Source: Salinivibrio kushneri
Lineage (GTDB): Bacteria > Pseudomonadota > Gammaproteobacteria > Enterobacterales > Vibrionaceae
Assembly: GCF_027286325.1 (NCBI RefSeq)
Contig: NZ_CP114588.1
Coordinates: forward strand, 186,001-250,000
Length of the DNA stretch: 64,000 nt
Direction of reading: 5' to 3'
In this document: positions 27,146-37,703 of the stretch, one piece after another
Position numbering within the stretch: position 1 is the first letter of the stretch
How the letters are laid out: every line of letters begins with the position of its first letter
Notes under the pieces: model-generated
What the model was told of the DNA's origin: nothing
Seen by the model: only the letters and a program-made list of their open reading frames with translations
Database searches by the model: none
Made by a program: the position numbers and the translations under genes

Positions 27146-27723
27146 TGGCCATCAACTTATTACCGTGGCGGGCACAAGCACAGCGTCGCCAACAGCGTGC
27201 TTTCGCCATTACCACGCTCATGGTCGTGGTGGTAACACTCCTGCTTGGCTGGACGGTCACAACAGTGCAGCAGCATAGGATAGAGAGCCAGCAAGGACGT
27301 AACCAACAGCTTGAACAAGGTATCAAGCAGTTTAAAAAAACCTTGGCTCAGTTTGAGCAACAAGATACGCAGCGTCGTGCGTTGCAGTCGCGATTGGGGT
27401 TAGTTAACCAATTGCAGCAACAGCGTAATAATGTGACTGCCGTGCTCAATTTTATTCCTCGTGTGATGCCTCCTGGGGCGTACCTTACCCGCATCGCGCA
27501 ACAAGCGGAGCGTATTAGTCTGGAAGGCTGGGTTCACTCTAACGCGGAGCTTGCGCGTTTACTGGCGTCACTGGAAGCGGACCAAGCCGTAGACGAGCTT
27601 GATATAGAGACAGTCGTCACCAATGGCAAGGCGGTTGGACCCAATAAACGTTTCACGCTCAGCTTTTCCTTTACCCAGTATGTGGCCCCCGAGCGGCCAA
27701 GTGGCGAGGAGGATGCATCGTGA
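27142..27723 (+). CDS. pilN: Type IV pilus assembly protein PilN
   Basis: A 193-residue bitopic inner-membrane protein. The N-terminal cytoplasmic segment AINLLPWRAQ near residues 3-12 is the conserved INLLPWR motif that binds PilM. One transmembrane helix spans about 21-42, followed by a coiled coil to about 90 and a periplasmic ferredoxin-like domain. It overlaps pilM and pilO by 4 bp each, which implies translational coupling. Confidence 0.92.
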   Translation: MMAINLLPWRAQAQRRQQRAFAITTLMVVVVTLLLGWTVTTVQQHRIESQQGRNQQLEQGIKQFKKTLAQFEQQDTQRRALQSRLGLVNQLQQQRNNVTAVLNFIPRVMPPGAYLTRIAQQAERISLEGWVHSNAELARLLASLEADQAVDELDIETVVTNGKAVGPNKRFTLSFSFTQYVAPERPSGEEDAS

Positions 27724-28301
27724 TCGAATTAGACTGGCGACACCTCCCTTTTGCACCGCTGTGGGTCAAACTGAGTGTATGGACAATATTGGGCGGGATG
27801 ATCTTAGGCCTCATGTGGGTTGTGGTGATTGAACCTCAGCATGTTCAATGGCGGCGAGCGAGTATGCAAGAGCAGCCATTGAAAGCTCAGTATCGAAAGC
27901 TTGCGCATGAAGTGGCTGGGTTACCGGATGTCGAAGCGCAACTCAACGCGTTGAATCAACAGTATAACCAGCTGATCGCGCAGTTACCGGAGGAAGAAGA
28001 GCTAGCTGAGTTATTGGCGGGCATTAGCGATGTCGGTGGGCGCCATCAACTCAACTTCGACACCTTAGCGTGGCAGCCTCGTCAGCAGGGGCCATGGTTG
28101 GACGCGATTCCCATCGATATTGTCTTACACGGTCAGTATCGAGATATTGGCGCATTCAGCGCTGATATCGCGGCAATGACGCGCTTGGTGTCATTGCAAA
28201 ACTTTATCCTGACGCGTGATCAAGCGTCACCAGCCGATGCCTTACGGCTGTCTGTGTCAGCCACCACCTACCGTTACACTGGCCCTGATGGGCGTCGTTG
28301 A
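27720..28301 (+). CDS. pilO: Type IV pilus assembly protein PilO
   Basis: A 193-residue protein starting with GTG at 27720, overlapping the pilN stop codon. It has a short cytoplasmic tail, a transmembrane helix near 19-40, a coiled coil and a periplasmic domain. It pairs with PilN in the inner-membrane alignment platform. The family resemblance is clear in the segment PEEEELAELLAGISDVG and in its position. Confidence 0.9.
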   Translation: MIELDWRHLPFAPLWVKLSVWTILGGMILGLMWVVVIEPQHVQWRRASMQEQPLKAQYRKLAHEVAGLPDVEAQLNALNQQYNQLIAQLPEEEELAELLAGISDVGGRHQLNFDTLAWQPRQQGPWLDAIPIDIVLHGQYRDIGAFSADIAAMTRLVSLQNFILTRDQASPADALRLSVSATTYRYTGPDGRR

Positions 28302-28322
28302 TCATTGTAGTAAGGAAGCAGG

Positions 28323-28832
28323 ATGAGACACTACGTGTATATCTTACTTGCGCTTCTCAGTGGCTGTCATGACGATAATACCGACATTGAACAGTTTATG
28401 AGACAGGCAAAATCGCAGGCCGAGGTGAGCGCCACCCGGATCCCTCCCGCGCCAACTTATCAGCCGCTTCCGTTTGCTTCGCGCGGTCGCGACCCCTTTT
28501 TTCTTGAGCCTGATAGTCGACCACACCTCACAGCAATGGAGGATTGTTGGCAACCCGCGTCAGGTCGACAGACATCTCCACTGACGGCGGTGCCACTCGA
28601 TCAGCTTAAGATGACAGGCAGTTTAACCAAGGGTGAGCAGAGGCAAGCGCTTATTACGCTACCCAGCGGGTTGGTGCGCAAAGTGAAGCGGGGTGACCGG
28701 CTGGGACCGCATCATGGTCGTGTGATCCAGGTTGCACCTAATCAAGTGAGAATTAAACAGCTGTTGCCAGATGGGTTGGGTTGCTGGCAGCCGCGTTTTA
28801 TGACTTTGTCAACCCACCCCAGCGTGTCGTAA
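28323..28832 (+). CDS. pilP: Type IV pilus lipoprotein PilP
   Basis: A 169-residue lipoprotein with signal sequence and lipobox LLSGC (lipidated Cys15). A flexible N-terminal tail binds PilN/PilO. The C-terminal beta-sandwich begins near the segment LKMTGSLTKGEQRQALI and contacts PilQ, bridging inner and outer membranes. The typical PilP motif GRDPFFL is present near residues 56-62. It starts 21 bp after pilO with AAGGAAGCAGG. Confidence 0.93.
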   Translation: MRHYVYILLALLSGCHDDNTDIEQFMRQAKSQAEVSATRIPPAPTYQPLPFASRGRDPFFLEPDSRPHLTAMEDCWQPASGRQTSPLTAVPLDQLKMTGSLTKGEQRQALITLPSGLVRKVKRGDRLGPHHGRVIQVAPNQVRIKQLLPDGLGCWQPRFMTLSTHPSVS

Positions 28833-28846
28833 AAAGGATAGCGTGA

Positions 28847-30592
28847 ATGAAAGCAAGCAGGGTAAGGAGCACATTCGGATCAGGACTGGCGCAAGCCGCA
28901 ATTATCACTGTTTTCGCTTGTGGGATGGTATGGAGTGCTGTAGTGGGGGCCGCTGAGGCGGTGACCTTGGTACAGGCGCAACTCACGTCTTCTACTCAAC
29001 AAGAAACGCAGCTCCGCTTGCGTTTTGACAGTGCCGCGGTGATGGCGGATTTTCGCCAGACGAGCCCTCAGCAGCTAATGATTAGGCTACCTCAGGTGGT
29101 CGTCACGCCAGATTTGCTCGGGCGGATGAAAGGGCAAGAGACGGGTCTGCCTGTGAACGCCGTTCACATCACTCAGGAAGCAGGCTATACCAAGATAGAG
29201 ATTCACGCCGAGCAAGCGATGACGTTTGATTACCAGCAACAGCATCAGCAATTAATTATCACCTTGCGCGATTCTGATCCGGTGACCGCTCAAGCCCCGG
29301 CCCCCGAGGCGCCGATTTCCATCAATTTCCAAGATATTCCTGTGCGGGCAGTGCTACAACTTATTGCCGAGCAAAATCAATTCAATTTGGTGACCACTGA
29401 CAGTGTGCAGGGCAATATCACCATGCGTATCGACGGGGTGCCATGGCAAGATGTGTTGGATGTGATCCTCAGGGTCAAGGGGCTAGACAAGCGTCAACGT
29501 GGGGATGTGATGTTAGTTGCGCCTCGTAGAGAGCTCATGGCGCAAGAAAAGCAAGATCTCGAGATGGCGCAACAAGCAGACGCACTGTTGCCTTTGTCTT
29601 CTGATGTGATCACCGTTAACTACGCCAAAGCCGGTGACGTTGCGGCATTAATCCGAGGCCAGGGTCAGGGAGTGAGCTTACTGTCTGCTCGTGGCGCTGT
29701 CTCACTCGATTCGCGCACTAATGCGATCATCGTTCGTGATATTGAGAAGAACATCGAGCGTATCCGCACCTTGGTGAGTCACTTAGATGTGCCCGTTAAG
29801 CAAGTGGAGATTGAGGCACGTATTGTGACGGTCGAGCAAGGCTCAGTAGACGAATTAGGTGTACGTTGGGGGCTGTTGAATCGAAATGGCTCAACCACGG
29901 TTGGTCCGTCTGTGGAAGGTAACTTGATGTGGGATAGCAATGTCACCGGGCGAGGCCCTGAAAGCTTAAACGATGCGGCGACAGACGGCGCCAATATTGG
30001 TGACTTCCTCAGTGTGAACCTGGCAGCTGCTAACCCCTCCGCCTCGAGTATGGCCTTACAAGTGGCGAAGCTCGGCAATGATCTTCTGCTCGACTTGGAG
30101 CTGTCTGCGCTTGAAAGCGAAAGGAAAGCAGAAGTGGTATCGAGCCCTCGACTTATCACCACCAATAAAAAAGCGGCCTACATTGAACAAGGGACAGAAC
30201 TGCCTTATCTCGAGGCTTCTTCAAGCGGTGCGGTGGCAGTGTCTTTTAAAAAAGCGGTGTTGAGTTTATCGGTGACCCCACAAATCACGCCCAATAATAC
30301 GCTGGTCTTGGATTTAAAGTTAACCCAAGATATGCCCGAAAAAGCTGTGGTGGCCGGAAAAGGCGAAGCGATGTCGATCAGTACCAAACGCATTAATACC
30401 CAAGTACTGGCGGAAAATGGTGAAACCGTAGTCTTAGGGGGCATCTTTCAGCAAACCATGATCAACAAAGAGACCCAAGTGCCGCTGCTGGGGGATATTC
30501 CGTTGGTTGGTAACCTGTTTAAGCACCAGTTAAAAGACCATGCAAAACGCGAACTTCTGATCTTTGTGACCCCTAAAATCGTCACAGACTAG
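28847..30592 (+). CDS. pilQ: Type IV pilus secretin PilQ
   Basis: A 581-residue outer-membrane secretin through which the pilus emerges. The N-terminus has a signal-anchor-like stretch near 14-37, an AMIN domain to about 145 for peptidoglycan binding, then N0 (ISINFQDIPVRAVLQLIAEQ) and N1 domains. The C-terminal secretin domain has VPLLGDIPLVGNLFKH, the family signature. Only one AMIN domain is evident, so it is shorter than Pseudomonas PilQ. It is last in pilMNOPQ; no clear terminator precedes aroK. Confidence 0.95.
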   Translation: MKASRVRSTFGSGLAQAAIITVFACGMVWSAVVGAAEAVTLVQAQLTSSTQQETQLRLRFDSAAVMADFRQTSPQQLMIRLPQVVVTPDLLGRMKGQETGLPVNAVHITQEAGYTKIEIHAEQAMTFDYQQQHQQLIITLRDSDPVTAQAPAPEAPISINFQDIPVRAVLQLIAEQNQFNLVTTDSVQGNITMRIDGVPWQDVLDVILRVKGLDKRQRGDVMLVAPRRELMAQEKQDLEMAQQADALLPLSSDVITVNYAKAGDVAALIRGQGQGVSLLSARGAVSLDSRTNAIIVRDIEKNIERIRTLVSHLDVPVKQVEIEARIVTVEQGSVDELGVRWGLLNRNGSTTVGPSVEGNLMWDSNVTGRGPESLNDAATDGANIGDFLSVNLAAANPSASSMALQVAKLGNDLLLDLELSALESERKAEVVSSPRLITTNKKAAYIEQGTELPYLEASSSGAVAVSFKKAVLSLSVTPQITPNNTLVLDLKLTQDMPEKAVVAGKGEAMSISTKRINTQVLAENGETVVLGGIFQQTMINKETQVPLLGDIPLVGNLFKHQLKDHAKRELLIFVTPKIVTD

Positions 30593-30736
30593 GTTAGGTG
30601 TTGCCAAAGGGGTCACTGTCCTGAGATAATTTTTAATCTGATCACGAAATATCTGTGAGGAATTGGCGCCTCGGGCTTTTTTCATTAAGCCTGCGGGCGG
30701 TGTTGTCTTATTTAACCGCGCGTAAAATTGCTTAAA

Positions 30737-31255
30737 ATGGCTGAAAAACGAAACATCTTTTTGGTAGGCCCTATGGGGGCTGGTAAAAGCACAATTGGTC
30801 GTCATCTCGCTCAGCAACTTCATATGGAATTCTATGATTCTGATTCAGTGATTGAAGATCGTACTGGAGCAGACATTGCATGGGTATTTGACGTTGAGGG
30901 TGAAGAAGGTTTCCGTAAACGCGAAGAAAACGTGATAAACGACCTCACTGAAGAGCAAGGTATCGTTCTCGCGACTGGCGGTGGCTCGATCATGAGCAAA
31001 GAAAGCCGCAATCGTCTCTCTGCTCGTGGTGTTGTGGTGTATTTAGAAACCACCATCGAGAAGCAGCTGGCACGCACCCAACGCGATAAGAAACGACCAT
31101 TATTACAAACTGACCAACCACGTGAAGTGCTTGAGTCGTTAGCGGAAGAGCGTAATCCTCTTTATCAAGAAATTGCTGATTATGTTGTACGGACTGACGA
31201 TCAAAGTGCCAAAGTGGTGGCTAATCAAATCATGGCTCTGTTAGAGCAGCAATAA
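30737..31255 (+). CDS. aroK: Shikimate kinase I
   Basis: A 172-residue enzyme that phosphorylates shikimate in aromatic amino acid synthesis. It begins [21 protein letters not shown], nearly identical to E. coli AroK, with the Walker A loop at residues 10-18, and has the shikimate site segment GGGS. The ATG at 30737 has no visible Shine-Dalgarno, although TAAAAT at 30723-30728 could be a -10 element, which would leave a very short leader. The pilQ-aroK-aroB-damX-dam order is conserved in gammaproteobacteria. Confidence 0.97.
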   Translation: MAEKRNIFLVGPMGAGKSTIGRHLAQQLHMEFYDSDSVIEDRTGADIAWVFDVEGEEGFRKREENVINDLTEEQGIVLATGGGSIMSKESRNRLSARGVVVYLETTIEKQLARTQRDKKRPLLQTDQPREVLESLAEERNPLYQEIADYVVRTDDQSAKVVANQIMALLEQQ

Positions 31256-31274
31256 CCAAACACAGGACCCGACC

Positions 31275-32354
31275 ATGGAACGGATAGACGTTAACCTAGG
31301 GGCACGTAGCTACCCTATCTCGATCGGTGAAGGGCTGTTAGCTGATGCTAGCCTATTTGGGAGCGTCCATTCGCGTCGGGTTGCTGTCATCAGCAACGAG
31401 ACAGTGATGCCGCTATACGGCGACGCGCTGGTCTCAACCTTAAAACAGGCAGGCGCGGCGGATGTCGCTCGCTTGAGCCTGCCCGATGGTGAGGCTTACA
31501 AGTCTTTAGAGACGTTTAACACCATTAACACCTTCCTACTCGAGAACAATTACAACCGTGATGTGGTACTCGTCGCCCTTGGCGGCGGTGTCATTGGTGA
31601 CATCGTTGGCTTTGCCAGCGCCTGTTATCAGCGCGGGGTGGACTTTATCCAAGTGCCCACCACGTTATTGGCGCAGGTGGATTCATCGGTTGGTGGCAAA
31701 ACAGCGATTAATCATCCACTGGGCAAAAACATGATTGGGGCTTTCTATCAACCCCAAGCGGTGGTGATTGATACGCAAGTGCTTAGCTCTTTACCGAGTC
31801 GTGAGTTTGCCGCTGGCATGGCCGAAGTGATCAAATACGGCATTATTGCCGATGCGTCTTTCTTTGATTGGCTAGACAGCGAAATGACGGCACTCACAGC
31901 TCTCTCTCCGGATGCGCTAAGTTATGCCATTCGCCGCTGTTGCCAGATAAAAGCTGATGTGGTCGCACAAGACGAAACGGAGACCGGCGTACGCGCGCTC
32001 CTTAATCTGGGTCACACCTTTGGTCATGCCATTGAAGCTGAAATGGGGTATGGCAACTGGCTTCATGGTGAAGCCGTCGCCGCAGGCACGGTATTGGCTG
32101 CTAAAACGGCACTGCGACATGGCCTGATTGAGCAAAAAAGTGTGTCACGTATCACTGCTTTATTGGAAAGTGCCGAACTTCCCGTACAAGCACCCAGTGA
32201 GATGAACTACGATGCTTTTATTAAGCACATGATGCGTGATAAAAAAGTGCTTTCAGGACAGTTGCGCCTGGTTTTACCAACAGCGATAGGCCAGGCTCAA
32301 GTGGTTGCAGATGTTCCACATCAGTGTATTGCTGATGTGATTGATGCCGGTTAA
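31275..32354 (+). CDS. aroB: 3-dehydroquinate synthase
   Basis: A 359-residue NAD- and zinc-dependent enzyme that cyclises DAHP to 3-dehydroquinate. The NAD-binding segment [14 protein letters not shown] and the [16 protein letters not shown] motif are clear, as are the zinc-site histidines in [14 protein letters not shown]. It starts 19 bp after aroK behind ACAGGACC and precedes damX by 11 bp. Confidence 0.97.
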   Translation: MERIDVNLGARSYPISIGEGLLADASLFGSVHSRRVAVISNETVMPLYGDALVSTLKQAGAADVARLSLPDGEAYKSLETFNTINTFLLENNYNRDVVLVALGGGVIGDIVGFASACYQRGVDFIQVPTTLLAQVDSSVGGKTAINHPLGKNMIGAFYQPQAVVIDTQVLSSLPSREFAAGMAEVIKYGIIADASFFDWLDSEMTALTALSPDALSYAIRRCCQIKADVVAQDETETGVRALLNLGHTFGHAIEAEMGYGNWLHGEAVAAGTVLAAKTALRHGLIEQKSVSRITALLESAELPVQAPSEMNYDAFIKHMMRDKKVLSGQLRLVLPTAIGQAQVVADVPHQCIADVIDAG

Positions 32355-32365
32355 CCATTGAATGC

Positions 32366-33970
32366 ATGACAGACACTTTTGATACCTTAGCGCTGGATCT
32401 GGAAAGCCAAACCCAGCTTCTTTCTCGACTGCAATTTATTACTCGATTTAGCGCTAACCTGATCCAAGTCACTGGGCCTGAAGGGGCCGGAAAAACGTGG
32501 CTCAGTGAGCGCTATATGGAGCAGTGGGCAGATGCTCATGTTCACGCCTTATTGGCGTGTCACACCGCTCAGAGCGATGCACAGCGCCGCGCGATCTTGC
32601 TGCGACAAATTGTTAAAGATGGCGTGTTTAACGAGGCTGACCCGCTTATCGATAGCCTTACCATGATGCTCGATGGTGGAGGGTGCGATGCCTTATTGGT
32701 GATTGATGATGCGCACCGTTTGACTCCAGGCTTGTTGTCAGAGTTGTGGGCCTTGGTGCAACATGCACAGCACCAAGCCAATTGGCGTATCAATGTGGTG
32801 CTTTTCGCGCTACCTGGAAAGTTGAACAAGTGGCTAGGCCAGGTGTCTTACGGACACGAGCAAAAACCCCTGGAGCTCGAAGTCTCTCCCCTCAATGAGG
32901 GAGAAGCTGAGATGTTCATTGATGTGTTGGCGGTAACCCAGCGCATCGGTGGCGAGAAAAAGAAACAGTGGTTAGCCAAACTTGCCAATCAAACCGTTTA
33001 CCCCGGCACCATTATGGGAAAGGAAAATCAGGAGACAGGCGCTGTGAGTAAAGATAAGAAAAAGCCCGCTAAGAACAACAAACCCTTCTTAATGCTGATA
33101 TTGGCGGTGGTGCTGATGATCCTAGGGGCCGGCGCGATTTGGTGGGTGTTCCCCAGTCAACAAGATGACTCTGCGTCAGAGATGGTGCTTCCTGAAGGGC
33201 TCAAGAACTTAGACGATTTGCTCAATGAACAAGAGGAGCAAACGATCACTGATCCGCAAACAGCGACCCAAACAGGCGCACAACCGAGTGCGACTAACGC
33301 GGGCGCGGGAACCGATACGATTGCCTCGCCGTCAATGGATAATGGTGCGGTAACTGAAGATCAGGCGACCCTGCCAGAAGATATCAATGGTGAAGGACTA
33401 ACTGTCGGGCGCAGCGATGAAGGTCAGCGAGTTGTGGTACCGGATGACGTGGTCGATGCCATTATTGATGAACAAGATGCTGGGGGAGACGGTACCGACG
33501 CGGTGGATGAGCCCTTAGCTAGCGAAATCAGTGAGGCGGTGCCAGCACCAGCCGCCCCACAAGCCTCAACGAGCGATACTGCTCAAGACGAACAAACAGC
33601 GAGTGAGGACCAGGCATCCACATCGGCTAACCGTGCGCAAGACGCCCGTGAACCAGGAGCACTGCCGCTGGTACCACAAGCACTGCTCAATGTCTCTGCA
33701 CAACGCTATGCGCTGCAATTGGCCGCGTTACAGTCACGCGCCGATGCGGTGGCGCTCATTGAAAACTATCAATTGGCTGACCGCGTTCAGGTGTATCAAA
33801 CACAGCGAAACAACGCGACCTGGTACATGGTCTTGCTGGGAGACTATGCCAGTGTGACCGAGGCACGTCGTGCTGAGCTCAACTTAGCGGATAATGTCCG
33901 TGCGTTGCAGCCTTTTGTGAAATCATTTAGTCAGATCCATCGCGAAATTAACCGAGCGAATGGCCAGTAA
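32366..33970 (+). CDS. damX: Cell division protein DamX
   Basis: A 534-residue bitopic inner-membrane protein of the divisome. The N-terminal cytoplasmic part is an AAA-type ATPase-like domain with the Walker A loop GPEGAGKTW near residues 38-46 and a VIDDAH Walker B segment. One transmembrane helix lies near 238-260. A long acidic, low-complexity periplasmic linker rich in D, E, T and Q runs to about 440, and a C-terminal SPOR domain from about 450 (YALQLAALQSRADAVALI) binds denuded septal glycan. The two-domain layout equals E. coli DamX. Confidence 0.93.
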   Translation: MTDTFDTLALDLESQTQLLSRLQFITRFSANLIQVTGPEGAGKTWLSERYMEQWADAHVHALLACHTAQSDAQRRAILLRQIVKDGVFNEADPLIDSLTMMLDGGGCDALLVIDDAHRLTPGLLSELWALVQHAQHQANWRINVVLFALPGKLNKWLGQVSYGHEQKPLELEVSPLNEGEAEMFIDVLAVTQRIGGEKKKQWLAKLANQTVYPGTIMGKENQETGAVSKDKKKPAKNNKPFLMLILAVVLMILGAGAIWWVFPSQQDDSASEMVLPEGLKNLDDLLNEQEEQTITDPQTATQTGAQPSATNAGAGTDTIASPSMDNGAVTEDQATLPEDINGEGLTVGRSDEGQRVVVPDDVVDAIIDEQDAGGDGTDAVDEPLASEISEAVPAPAAPQASTSDTAQDEQTASEDQASTSANRAQDAREPGALPLVPQALLNVSAQRYALQLAALQSRADAVALIENYQLADRVQVYQTQRNNATWYMVLLGDYASVTEARRAELNLADNVRALQPFVKSFSQIHREINRANGQ

Positions 33971-34042
33971 AATCCGCTGATTGATGAATCAAAATAGGGT
34001 ACAATCCGCCCCTTTTCAGACCGCAGAGAAAGACTAGGGGCA

Positions 34043-34873
34043 ATGAGAAAGCATCGTGCGTTTCTAAAGTGGGCAGGTGGTAAATACTCACTGGTCGATG
34101 ATATTCGCCGTCATCTTCCCGAGGGGAACACACTGATAGAGCCTTTTGTCGGTGCCGGATCGGTGTTTCTTAATACCGATTATGATCACTATATCTTAGC
34201 GGACATCAATCCCGATCTGATCAATCTCTACAACATTATAAAACAAACGCCATCACGGTTTGTGACGGATGCGCGCGCGTTTTTTTGCCAAGAGTTCAAC
34301 CAAAAAGAGCGTTATTTGGATGTGCGCCGTGAGTTTAATCTCACCACGGATCCTTACTTACGTTCGTTGTTTTTCCTCTATATGAATCGTCACGGCTTCA
34401 ATGGCTTGTGTCGCTATAATAAAAAGGGTGGCTTTAATGTGCCCTTTGGCTCCTACAAAAAACCTTACTTTCCGGAAAAAGAACTGGCAGTTTTTGCCGA
34501 AAAAGCGCAACGGGCAGAGTTTGTTTGTGAGGGATACGCGGAAAGCTTTGCTCGAGCCAGCAAAGGCGACGTGATTTACTGTGATCCACCTTATGCACCG
34601 CTCACCGCGACGGCAAACTTTACTACCTATGCCACAAATGGCTTCACGCTTGATGATCAAGCCCTGCTGGCTGAACATGCCGAGCAAGCCTCCGTGAGTC
34701 AGGGGATCCCTGTCCTTATTTCCAATCATGACACACCGTACACCCGCCGCTTATATCGTGGCGCGTCGTTTAATGTGGTGAAAGTGAAACGTACCATTAG
34801 TCGCAATGGCCAAGGCCGCAATAAAGTGGACGAATTACTGGCATTGTTCGCACCGCAACCCTCGACCCCATAA
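34043..34873 (+). CDS. dam: DNA adenine methyltransferase (GATC)
   Basis: A 276-residue alpha-group N6-adenine methyltransferase. The SAM-binding FLKWAGGKYSLV motif is near residues 6-17 and the catalytic DPPYAPLT near 181-188. Its genomic position after damX and its overall match mark it as the housekeeping Dam, used in mismatch repair strand choice, replication initiation control and gene regulation. It has the ribosome site AGGGGC, 72 bp after damX. No clear terminator is seen before the convergent small gene. Confidence 0.96.
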   Translation: MRKHRAFLKWAGGKYSLVDDIRRHLPEGNTLIEPFVGAGSVFLNTDYDHYILADINPDLINLYNIIKQTPSRFVTDARAFFCQEFNQKERYLDVRREFNLTTDPYLRSLFFLYMNRHGFNGLCRYNKKGGFNVPFGSYKKPYFPEKELAVFAEKAQRAEFVCEGYAESFARASKGDVIYCDPPYAPLTATANFTTYATNGFTLDDQALLAEHAEQASVSQGIPVLISNHDTPYTRRLYRGASFNVVKVKRTISRNGQGRNKVDELLALFAPQPSTP

Positions 34874-34904
34874 GCTCTCTGGCGGGGGTTGCCACTTGTC
34901 GGTA

Positions 34905-35093
34905 TTAAGTCACGAGGCTGACTAGTGCTAGCAAGACGGCGATAAATACCCCGATCATGACCACACCAGTGATAATATATGCTGCAGGTGAGTCATGACC
35001 AAAGTCTCTTTCGCGATTTTGTTGCGATTGGACGCCAAATAATGCTGCGATGACGCTCTTCATTACGTCAAAAAGTCTAGGTTTGCTGCCCAT
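34905..35093 (-). CDS. DUF2970-family small membrane protein
   Basis: A 62-residue protein from the ATG at 35093 (MGSKPRLFDVMKSVIAALFG). It has a conserved N-terminal amphipathic segment, the motif GVQSQQNRERDF and a single C-terminal transmembrane helix (about 39-61). This is the pattern of the DUF2970 family; no function is known. A longer upstream frame is open to 35216 but runs into the rpe promoter region and has no ribosome site, whereas GGAGG sits ahead of 35093. Confidence 0.75.
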   Translation of the reverse strand: MGSKPRLFDVMKSVIAALFGVQSQQNRERDFGHDSPAAYIITGVVMIGVFIAVLLALVSLVT

Positions 35094-35243
35094 GCTGCCT
35101 CCTTTTTTGGCGCCTTTATTTACTCTAGTCAAGCCCCCAAGACTTGTCAGTGTTAGCGATGATAAAACCGCGAACGGGTAAGACTTCATGGCTAAGATCG
35201 GGTAGAATTGCGGCAACTTTTTGGTAATTGAGGCGACCGCACT

Positions 35244-35918
35244 ATGAAGGATTTTTTGATTGCGCCATCGATTTTATCTGCCGATTTTGCGCGACTAGGT
35301 GAAGAAGTGGAAAACGTGCTCGCCGCGGGTGCGGATGTGGTTCACTTCGACGTGATGGACAATCACTATGTGCCTAACTTAACCTTTGGTGCGCCTGTTT
35401 GTCAGGCGTTGCGAGACTATGGTATTACCGCCCCGATTGACGTGCACCTCATGGTTAAGCCAGTTGATCGGATTATTCCTGATTTTGCCAAAGCTGGTGC
35501 GAGTATGGTGACGTTTCATGCCGAGGCCAGCGAGCACATTGATCGCACGTTACAACTGATCAAAGAGCATGACATGAAGGCGGGCCTGGTGTTTAACCCA
35601 GCGACCCCATTACACCATCTTGATTATGTGATGGATAAGTTGGATATGATCTTGCTGATGTCGGTCAACCCAGGTTTCGGTGGTCAGTCATTTATCCCTA
35701 CCACGCTCGATAAACTGCGGGCAGTGCGTGAGCGTATTGATGCCAGTGGTCGAGATATTCGCCTTGAAATCGACGGTGGAGTGAAAGCAAACAATATTGC
35801 TGACGTGGCGTCGGCCGGCGCAGATATGTTTGTCGCGGGATCAGCCATTTTTGGTCAGCCTGATTACAAAGTGGCCATTGATGAAATGCGTGCCGAACTG
35901 GCAAAAGTAGAAAGGTAG
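35244..35918 (+). CDS. rpe: Ribulose-phosphate 3-epimerase
   Basis: A 224-residue TIM-barrel enzyme interconverting ribulose 5-phosphate and xylulose 5-phosphate in the pentose phosphate pathway. It begins [17 protein letters not shown]; the metal and catalytic residues lie in [13 protein letters not shown] and in VHLMV, and the C-terminal [11 protein letters not shown] and AGSAIFG segments bind phosphate. It starts an rpe-gph-trpS run in the same order as in E. coli. Confidence 0.98.
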   Translation: MKDFLIAPSILSADFARLGEEVENVLAAGADVVHFDVMDNHYVPNLTFGAPVCQALRDYGITAPIDVHLMVKPVDRIIPDFAKAGASMVTFHAEASEHIDRTLQLIKEHDMKAGLVFNPATPLHHLDYVMDKLDMILLMSVNPGFGGQSFIPTTLDKLRAVRERIDASGRDIRLEIDGGVKANNIADVASAGADMFVAGSAIFGQPDYKVAIDEMRAELAKVER

Positions 35919-35927
35919 TGAAGTAGT

Positions 35928-36608
35928 ATGAGCCTGCGTTATATTGCATTTGATTTAGATGGTACCTTGGTAGATAGCGTGCCAGATTTGACCCAAGCCC
36001 TACAGATGATGCTGGCAGACTTGGACAGGCCCACAGTGAGTGTGGCCGAAGTGACCGGCTGGATTGGCAACGGGGCCGATATCATGATCCGTCGTGCCTT
36101 GTCGCGCGCTCACGCGCACGACCCCGATTTAGATCCCTCGCTGGTGGCACAAGCCAGAGAGCGCTTCAATTTCCATTACGAAAACAATGGGCACGAAAAG
36201 ACAGTATTGTATGCGGGGGTCAAAGACACCTTGAACCACTTGCACCAGCAAGGCTATCAACTGGGTGTGGTCACCAATAAGCCTTACGCCTTTGTGCCAG
36301 CGATTTTAGCCGATTTAGGCCTAGCCGAATTATTTACCGATGTGATTGGCGGCGACAGTTTGTCGACCAGTAAGCCCGATCCCGAAGGCTTACATCTACT
36401 GCGCGATAAACACGGACTCACCAATGCCCAGATGTTGATGGTCGGTGATTCAAAAAATGACATTCTGGCAGCCCAGAATGCCGGAATCGCCTCCGTCGGC
36501 CTAACTTATGGCTACAACTATGGTGAGCCTATCAGTGACAGCTGCCCTACCTATATATTGGATCACTTTAGTGAATTAGTCTCTGTGGTTGCTAACCACC
36601 CAGAGTAA
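35928..36608 (+). CDS. gph: Phosphoglycolate phosphatase
   Basis: A 226-residue HAD-superfamily hydrolase that removes 2-phosphoglycolate, for example from DNA repair of oxidative ends. The nucleophile motif FDLDGTLVDS is at residues 8-17, motif III Lys in STSKPDPEG, and motif IV VGDSKNDILAA. It starts 9 bp after rpe and precedes trpS by 61 bp. Confidence 0.96.
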   Translation: MSLRYIAFDLDGTLVDSVPDLTQALQMMLADLDRPTVSVAEVTGWIGNGADIMIRRALSRAHAHDPDLDPSLVAQARERFNFHYENNGHEKTVLYAGVKDTLNHLHQQGYQLGVVTNKPYAFVPAILADLGLAELFTDVIGGDSLSTSKPDPEGLHLLRDKHGLTNAQMLMVGDSKNDILAAQNAGIASVGLTYGYNYGEPISDSCPTYILDHFSELVSVVANHPE

Positions 36609-36669
36609 CGCGTTTAATAAGCAAATTAAGACCGCCCCCACGGGCAATATGTAAAGGAATCAAATCATC

Positions 36670-37683
36670 ATGAGTCAATCTTCAAAACCCATTGTATTGA
36701 GTGGTGTGCAACCCTCTGGCGAGCTAAGTATTGGTAACTATCTGGGCGCGTTGCGTCAGTGGGAACAGATGCAAGATGATTATGACTGCCAATATTGCGT
36801 GGTGGATTTACATGCGATCACCGTCCACCAGGATGCAGACGCGTTACGCGAAGCCACGCTTGATGCCTTAGCACTTTGCTTGGCGGTGGGGGTGAGCCCA
36901 GAAAAAAGTAACCTGTTTGTGCAATCACACGTGCCTGAGCACGCGCAGTTGAGCTGGGTACTTAACTGCTACACCCAAATGGGTGAGTTAAACCGGATGA
37001 CCCAATTTAAAGACAAGTCGCAACGTCATGCTGAGAACATTAATGCGGGATTGTTTGGCTATCCGGTGTTAATGGCGGCGGACATCTTGTTGTATCAAAC
37101 CAATCAGGTTCCGGTTGGTCATGACCAAAAACAACACCTGGAATTGGCGCGTGATGTGGCGACCCGCTTTAATAACCGTTATGGCGATGTATTTGTGCTC
37201 CCAGAGCCGTATACACCCGACGTGAATGCCCGGGTAATGAGCCTGCAAGATCCGACCAAGAAAATGTCTAAATCGGACGATAATCGCAACAATGTGATTG
37301 GTTTGCTGGAAGACCCTAAAGCGATCGCGAAAAAAATTAAACGTGCGGTGACTGACTCTGAAGAGCCACCCCGTGTACGTTTCGATATTGCGCAAAAGCC
37401 AGGGGTGTCTAATTTGCTTGGGTTATTGTCGGGCGCCACGGGCAAGTCGATTGACGCGCTCGAGCAAGCCTACGAGGGCAAGATGTACGGGCATTTGAAA
37501 AAAGATACAGCCGATGCGGTGGTCGCTATGCTTGAGCCGTTGCAAGCGCGTTATCACGAGTACCGTGCTGATCGCGCATTGCTTGATAGCGTGATGAAAA
37601 AAGGCGCCGAGCACGCTTCAGCACGGGCGCAAGAGACATTGCGCAAAGTCTATGACGCGGTAGGCTTTGTTCCACGCGTGTAG
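36670..37683 (+). CDS. trpS: Tryptophanyl-tRNA synthetase
   Basis: A 337-residue class I synthetase that charges tRNA-Trp. The HIGH-type signature is [14 protein letters not shown] near residues 15-28 and the KMSKS loop is in KKMSKSDDN near 197. The length equals other bacterial TrpRS. It has the ribosome site AAAGGAA and ends at a strong terminator. Confidence 0.97.
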   Translation: MSQSSKPIVLSGVQPSGELSIGNYLGALRQWEQMQDDYDCQYCVVDLHAITVHQDADALREATLDALALCLAVGVSPEKSNLFVQSHVPEHAQLSWVLNCYTQMGELNRMTQFKDKSQRHAENINAGLFGYPVLMAADILLYQTNQVPVGHDQKQHLELARDVATRFNNRYGDVFVLPEPYTPDVNARVMSLQDPTKKMSKSDDNRNNVIGLLEDPKAIAKKIKRAVTDSEEPPRVRFDIAQKPGVSNLLGLLSGATGKSIDALEQAYEGKMYGHLKKDTADAVVAMLEPLQARYHEYRADRALLDSVMKKGAEHASARAQETLRKVYDAVGFVPRV

Positions 37684-37703
37684 CGGGTCACTAAAAGATG
37701 ACA

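Noticed and set aside
30640..30700. A possible terminator after pilQ
   Set aside because: The T run near 30678 is preceded only by a weak 4-bp stem.
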